NCBI GenBank assembly: GCA_020635135.1
Contig: JACKAJ010000016.1
Span: 372,001 to 436,000, forward strand
Reading direction: 5' to 3'
DNA from: Halobacteriovoraceae bacterium
GTDB taxonomy: Bacteria > Bdellovibrionota > Bacteriovoracia > Bacteriovoracales > Bacteriovoracaceae
DNA length: 64,000 nucleotides
A program made the translations under genes and the position numbers. Of this stretch, positions 61,907-64,000 are shown in pieces. The notes below the pieces were generated by a model. The model worked only from the letters and a program-made list of their open reading frames with translations. It ran no database searches and was not told the DNA's origin. The number at the start of each line of letters is the position of its first letter. Position 1 is the first letter of the stretch.

Positions 61907-62953
61907 ATGAAAATATTGATATCTCTATTCACCATTTTTGCTTTTTATTTTTTTAGTCTTCAAATCCCTAAAAAAAATTTTCAATTTTCAAAAATTACAC
62001 CTAAATTTACTTTTAGCTATGCTCAAGCTTCGACGGCCCAAACACTTCTCAACCAAGTTGAATCCCTTTATGAACTCATTGAAGGGGGCGAAGGTCAGTC
62101 AACTGCCAACGGTGGGCTTATGGATTTTATCAATACCATCGTCACCAACTTGGGCTCAGGCCTTTATACAGCCGGATATCAAAACTGTCTCTCTATTCCT
62201 AAAACGGGAAGTGAACAGATTACTGATTCCCAATACACATATGACCTCGTTTTTGAACCTGGTGTAAAAACCATACCCAGTCATTTTTTTCAAGGAGCAG
62301 GAGAGACTCTAGAAAATCGTATTGAAGTCTCTGCTGAATCTAATGAATTTATGACTATTGAATTTACTTGTAATGACAGTGGTTTTTCGACTGGCTACTT
62401 TCGCTATTATGAATTTGACGCTGAAACTGATCGCGACGCTGATTCTGAAATATTTACCACCACTAACGCTGATGCTCTAGCTGACCCTATCAATATCGAA
62501 ACTTATTTTCAGTATGATGTGACTAAAGACAAAGTCATTGTTGATTTTTACCTGACGATGATCACCAGTGCTGGAAAAACCAGAAAGCTTGCCACTCAAT
62601 TTGAAACAACTAATGGAAATCAATTTAAAATTTGGACCATTCAATACTTAGATGATCTCACCGCTGATACTGTGGAAGCCGTTATGGTCAGCGCTGATCG
62701 CGATCAAAAATTTTATTCAATTAATCGTGGGCTTCCTAATTCAGATGCCTCGGATACTACAGATGAAGTAAGCAATTGGAGTGACTCTGAATGTGTCAAC
62801 AATTCCAATGGAACTCCCGACCTCTCAATTTCACTTTGCACTTCGAGTTCATTGGCAAAAGAAAATGGCCATCCGATTCAATTACTGGGCTCTTCCCAAG
62901 CTTTTACTATCCAGAATATTCAAAACCTGACGCTTTCAACCATTGATCACTAG
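61907..62953 (+). CDS. Exported protein of unknown function
   Basis: 348 aa. Signal peptide (MKILISLFTIFAFYFFSL). Mature part rich in Asp/Ser/Thr with a strand-rich middle (SNEFMTIEFTCNDSGFSTG, TKDKVIVDFYLTM). Three or four cysteines. Family unknown. Convergent with the pseudouridine synthase gene, overlapping 47 bp. Confidence 0.65.
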   Translation: MKILISLFTIFAFYFFSLQIPKKNFQFSKITPKFTFSYAQASTAQTLLNQVESLYELIEGGEGQSTANGGLMDFINTIVTNLGSGLYTAGYQNCLSIPKTGSEQITDSQYTYDLVFEPGVKTIPSHFFQGAGETLENRIEVSAESNEFMTIEFTCNDSGFSTGYFRYYEFDAETDRDADSEIFTTTNADALADPINIETYFQYDVTKDKVIVDFYLTMITSAGKTRKLATQFETTNGNQFKIWTIQYLDDLTADTVEAVMVSADRDQKFYSINRGLPNSDASDTTDEVSNWSDSECVNNSNGTPDLSISLCTSSSLAKENGHPIQLLGSSQAFTIQNIQNLTLSTIDH

Positions 62954-63797
62954 AAATTAAACTCGACCACTGAAAATTTTCCCCTTGCCATTCAAGGGCA
63001 TAAGTATGGGCGTGCAACATCAATGATAAATATTCCGTCTTACCATAGAGACCATCTCCAACGAGAGGAAACCCTCTATAAGCGAGTTGGGCCCGAATCT
63101 GATGTCGGTACCCTTGACCTAAGTGAATCTCGATAAGACTCATATCATGTTTTTCAAAATACTCAATTTTCTTATATTCAAGAGTACATTTTTTTGAAGA
63201 AGCTGTTTTTTCTTGACTCACTTTCGTTTTTTTTCCCTTCTCCATACTTCCTGAAAGCTCATGGCTCAATTTTTCATTTTCAGGAACATGACCATGAACG
63301 AGAGCATAATAGAGCTTTTTAATAAAAGATGAAGAAGAATTTTCTCTAACATATTGATAACAATTTAAATTTTTAGCGAGAACTAAAACACCTGAAGTTT
63401 CATAATCTAAACGATACAATAATCCTCTATCATAATTTTCTTTGTTAATATTTAGTGCTTCCAATTTATTTTTTTTTCTTAAGTAACTTAGACAATTATC
63501 TGTTTCACAATAACTTTGTGGAAAACAGTGAATAAGAGATGGCTTTTCCAGCACAATGAAGTTTTCATTTTCATCAATAATATTAATATTAAGCCCGGTG
63601 TAATTTGGATTAATCACTAAAAAATTAACGAGATCAATAGGTAATGTGTATTGTTTTTGGGCCATGACTTTGAGGTGTCTTTGTTTAGCTCCAAGATATT
63701 TTTTAATTTGATTTTTAGAAGATAAGAAGCATTTTTTACAAGCATGTTCGAGATCTGAGTAATTTTCAAGAAAGCAAAAATCAATAGTGTTGGTCAT
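62907..63797 (-). CDS. RluA-family pseudouridine synthase
   Basis: 296 aa. Catalytic motif L-Y-R-L-D-Y-E-T-S-G-V-L, then LEIHLGQGYRHQIRAQLAYRG and PLVGDGLYG; the usual His of HRLDxxTSG is Tyr here. Isomerises uridines in 23S rRNA or tRNA. The N-terminal 80 residues are not a clear S4 domain. Confidence 0.9.
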   Translation of the reverse strand: MTNTIDFCFLENYSDLEHACKKCFLSSKNQIKKYLGAKQRHLKVMAQKQYTLPIDLVNFLVINPNYTGLNINIIDENENFIVLEKPSLIHCFPQSYCETDNCLSYLRKKNKLEALNINKENYDRGLLYRLDYETSGVLVLAKNLNCYQYVRENSSSSFIKKLYYALVHGHVPENEKLSHELSGSMEKGKKTKVSQEKTASSKKCTLEYKKIEYFEKHDMSLIEIHLGQGYRHQIRAQLAYRGFPLVGDGLYGKTEYLSLMLHAHTYALEWQGENFQWSSLISSDQWLKASGFEYSG

Positions 63798-64000
63798 TAA
63801 TAATTGCTAACCTTATGCCCTTCTGCCGTCAAGTCTCTTTTTCGAATAACAAATTCAACACGCCGGTTAAGTTTTCTCAACTCTCTTTTTGTGAGCTTTT
63901 TCCCTTTAGGGACTACTGGGCGTGAATCACCATATGAGACCGTAATGATTTTTTCAGCTTTTACACCTTCTTTAATAAAAAACTTTGAAACAGCAATGGC
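63797..64000 (-). CDS. OmpA-family C-terminal domain protein, 5' end outside window
   Basis: Only the last 67 residues are seen: IAVSKFFIKEGVKAEKI, then SYGDSRPVV and LNRRVEFVIRKRDL, the peptidoglycan-binding OmpA/Pal pattern with the N-R-R-V-E-F end. It anchors the envelope to the cell wall. Its stop overlaps the ATG of the pseudouridine synthase gene by one base (TAATG). Confidence 0.88.
   Translation of the reverse strand, partial: AIAVSKFFIKEGVKAEKIITVSYGDSRPVVPKGKKLTKRELRKLNRRVEFVIRKRDLTAEGHKVSNY

Overview
AT-rich Gram-negative DNA packed with secreted and lipid-anchored proteins. The signs are signal peptides, many lipoproteins, an OmpA tail, a DsbD, a short flagellin of about 273 residues, an osmoprotectant system and a bufferin operon. 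My best guess is a predatory or free-living member of the Bdellovibrionota (Bacteriovorax/Halobacteriovorax-like). This is inference from gene style, not from a marker-gene match.

Layout. 0-9.8 kb: RCC1-repeat protein, glycine-rich surface protein, GNAT, Uup-type ABC-F ATPase, M3 peptidase lipoprotein and three unknown exported proteins. 9.9-14.3 kb: choline/betaine cluster (choline dehydrogenase, fused ProX-ProW whose signal peptide has no normal start codon, ProV without CBS domains). 14.3-19.5 kb: MarC, NHL-repeat lipoprotein, penicillin-acylase-family hydrolase. 19.5-20.9 kb: a REP-associated transposase (RAYT) between perfect inverted repeats, abutting a 5'-truncated histidine kinase. 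21-25.4 kb: RRM protein, HigBA toxin-antitoxin pair, GreA/B-like factor, then an SRAP protein divergent from umuDC. 25.4-29.7 kb: accessory region in which near-identical 97-bp direct repeats bracket a HigB / HigA-ImmA protease / PD-(D/E)xK nuclease cassette. A second nuclease with a possible PUA/EVE-like front end follows. 30.4-30.8 kb: tmRNA. 30.8-36.1 kb: two tandem paralogous exported proteins, an exported atypical-kinase-like protein and an outer-membrane barrel. 36.5-42.9 kb: VOC protein, HPPD, Cys-rich repeat/VWA lipoprotein, SDR, MgtC. 43.0-44.9 kb: bufferin operon bufABC. 44.9-47.5 kb: two related lipoproteins, one with a sulfatase-modifying-factor fold. 47.6-53.7 kb: Lrp/AsnC regulator divergent from asnB, flagellin, rhomboid protease, nucleotidyltransferase/ribbon-helix-helix pair, large unknown exported protein. 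53.8-54.1 kb: two copies of a structured repeat beside tRNA-Arg(TCT). 54.2-64 kb: RsgA, an exported Hsp20-like protein, DsbD, TraB/PrgY-like lipoprotein, receiver-like and TPR proteins, pseudouridine synthase, OmpA-family C-terminus.

Several small stress or selfish modules (higB, umuD, nucleotidyltransferase) appear to be read from promoters whose -10 box lies 6-7 nt before the ATG, i.e. leaderless mRNAs, with palindromes over the promoter. Convergent genes often overlap at their 3' ends. No CRISPR array, rRNA, prophage or integrase is visible.
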